Program-made: the position numbers and the translations under genes
Assembly (NCBI RefSeq): GCF_964204645.1
Contig: NC_134025.1
Location: 21,174,001-21,238,000 of the forward strand
Direction of reading: 5' to 3'
DNA: 64,000 nt
DNA from: Tubulanus polymorphus
Taxonomy: Eukaryota; Nemertea; Palaeonemertea; Tubulaniformes; Tubulanidae
Shown: positions 61,705 through 64,000 of the stretch, in pieces
Layout of the letters: each line of letters starts with the position of its first letter
Position numbering within the stretch: the stretch's first letter is position 1
Notes under the pieces: generated by a model
The model's input: the letters and a program-made list of their open reading frames with translations, nothing else
Database searches by the model: none
Told to the model about the DNA's origin: nothing

Positions 61705-63740
61705 TATGCGACGTATTGTGGTCACTTGAAGTTTGACGATATTAATCCCATTAAAATATAAGTCGTCTCTGTACACATCACAAACAACGTTAAGAAAACA
61801 CGTAAATAAACCATTTGCAAGCGAAAACATAACGCATGAGAAAACTTCAAAATCCGCTATACAAAACAAAAATCATAGTTGATACCAAAATAATTCAAAA
61901 TGTATTCTATGTATTGTATACATTTGAAATATTTCTGCTGAGTAGTTTCAACGAGATAGGCTTTAAACGGTTATTGAAATTTCGAAACCCAATATTTTAC
62001 CTAAAGATTAACCAATTTTGACCATCAAAAATATCAAGGTTATATATAAGATTTATTCTAAATTTGATAACCCGTATTTCGACTCGGGTAAGAAATGGTT
62101 CGTGCATATGTTTTGAGAGATTTCACGTGAGATTTGTATATGCGTTTTAAACCAGAATGAGAAAGTAATTTCAGTAAACATCGATTGACAATCAATACAC
62201 CTGGGCTCAGTGTGTAGTGTAATCGAGTGTATTTTTGCATACTCACGTTCAGTTTGTACACGATACTTCCGCTGATGTAGAGTGACAGTTCAGTTTTTTC
62301 GACATGGCGTCATCTCGCTAATGGCCCAGGTATTTTTACGTCGTCTCCCCGATAATCCTTTGTAAAGAGACGGGATTTCTGTAAGACACGAAATATTCCG
62401 CAACGCGCTGTAGGCCACAGTCTCGCGCGCACCGTTATTTTCCTCGCGCTATTCGTTTTCCACCTGTTGTCGAAGACCACGAGTTTTAATATGTACGTAT
62501 ATGTATTTTCGCATTCGCAATTATGGAGATATTCATATATTTCGTTCAGCCTTCGACAGAAAAAAAAATTCGACCCTATAATCATAGGTTGGATTGTACA
62601 TAGAACGGTCGCTATTCAGTGCCGAAATAAATCAATGAATGTCTAGCGTTTACTTGCAGTTGACCGACAAGCTCACGGTTACAATATGGCGTGATTATCA
62701 AACCGACGTGAATTTGAAGATCAATGACTTTCTTTCGGCAGGCAATAAAGAACTCATAAGATAAATGCGACGCTCGAGGTTGAAAACACATCAAAACAAC
62801 GTGTGGCGAAGACAACTGTGGTAAAGTATCGTGAAGATATATACATAGAGCAAGGTGTTTCTGAAAATATGTCCCGCATTAATGTTTTTTTTCCTCGATG
62901 AAAAGGCAACGTTCGAAGAAAGTCAGAAACAGATTTTATGCAGATACCTACGTAAATAGGTTGATTCATGCATACGTGAAAATGTTACGGCAGAATACAT
63001 CCAAGATGAACTAAAAGTTGTAAATCGAAATTCAAAAGGTATATGTCTCATGAAGTTGGCATATTCAGACCATTCAGATAATAGCTTAATTCATGAGAGT
63101 TCAGCAAAAAACCAGATTGCGCAAGAAAAATAAAATGGTCGTGCAAGCCTGACTTCGTCCTGTCGTGAAAATGTCACCCTTGAGTAGTTGAATCGATTTA
63201 GGGTGGCTAACTTTATCAATTACGGAGACTGTGGGCTTTCGATATCAAGTTTGACCATCAGGCCATTGCTGTCCATCATTCCTACAAAAATATTGCCTTT
63301 TCCGAAACTGGCGCAACAACTTGACATATGCGGGTGAAGAAAACAACGTTTAAGACCTATCTTTTAATTATAGATATTCTTGCGTTTAGCAAATGAAAAA
63401 AAAACACGTTCAGAAACTATTGGCAAATCATAGGGGATTATCTTCAGACTTTCTTCGTCTCACTATCGAATTATAAGTAAATAATTAATCAACTTCTTTC
63501 AGTTGAATATTCGTGTTCACATCGAAATATCAGACATCATAATGATTGTTTCCAACATTGCAACTAAGTAACCGAATTTTCAACACGTAAACCTGGGCGA
63601 ACTTCGGTTATCGGAGTCGAAGTCGACTATTTGCTAACTAAGTGAAACTGAATGTGAGTTAGTCCGAACTAGAGTCCAAACGATTTCAAATTAACGGAAC
63701 TGAGCACGATCGCTGCGGTTCGAACCTATAGTTTCAAGAT

Positions 63741-63836
63741 GGCCGACACTGTAAAATGCGTAAGAGACGTACATTATATAGTTCGTTTGGTCATAAGCTA
63801 AAGATTGAATAAACCATTTTACAGTTGCTAGCCGCC
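63741..63836. mobile_element. Small hairpin element
   Basis: GGCCGACACTGTAAAATG on the left faces CATTTTACAGTTGCTAGCC on the right, with one gap. It is about 96 bp, AT-rich inside and non-coding. Confidence 0.45.
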
Positions 63837-64000
63837 ATTTTCGCAAATTTAAAAAATGATTTTTACATAACTGAAAACTAGAGATTTATGCGGTTTGAAT
63901 GTTGCTGAAACTGTCAAAATCCATCCATGGACAGATGAAATATGATACAACACACATCACGGATAGTTTTTAAAAAAGAGAAAAAATGACCCAACAATAC

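Overview
This is animal nuclear DNA from an invertebrate. It is AT-rich, has GT-AG introns up to about 25 kb, and carries many short non-autonomous transposons, a tRNA-derived SINE and long AT microsatellites. The gene families and the repeat-rich introns fit a marine lophotrochozoan (mollusc, annelid or brachiopod), but that placement is an inference. No bacterial, organellar or viral sequence was recognised.

Two genes can be supported, lying tail to tail. (1) On the minus strand, four exons (48247-47809, 22259-21711, 7692-7561, 6841-6345) join in frame through three phase-1 introns. They encode a 538-residue rhodopsin-family receptor of the neuromedin U / pyrokinin / CAPA group. All seven transmembrane segments are present, with ERY, the TM6 CWAPFH and the TM7 NPILY motifs. 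The introns are about 25.5 kb, 14.0 kb and 0.7 kb, so the gene fills some 42 kb of the window. (2) On the plus strand at 1424-4901, four short exons with matching phases encode a secreted protein of about 195 residues. It has a signal peptide, 12 cysteines in two six-cysteine modules and five N-glycosylation sequons. The modules resemble the cysteine-rich C-terminal repeats of PCSK9, but there is no protease domain. No single exon is long enough to stand out as an open reading frame, so the gene is easily missed.

The rest is intron or intergenic DNA made largely of repeats. The main ones are: a mariner-like remnant (3477-4037) and four copies of a 76-bp tandem repeat (4257-4560) in introns of the secreted gene; a dispersed repeat of about 420 bp in six pieces; foldback elements at 14.6, 33.3 and 34.5 kb; a Harbinger-like MITE at 27.6 kb; hAT-like MITEs at 23.9 and 49.2 kb, the latter with a second MITE nested inside it; a SINE at 35.5 kb broken by a palindromic insertion; several small elements carrying tRNA B-box sequence; and three loci with a hammerhead-ribozyme-like core. 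One isolated exon-like stretch at 16.6 kb has faint BRICHOS-like character.

From 48.3 kb to the right edge no coding gene was recognised. This stretch should contain the receptor's promoter and 5' untranslated exons, plus repeats.
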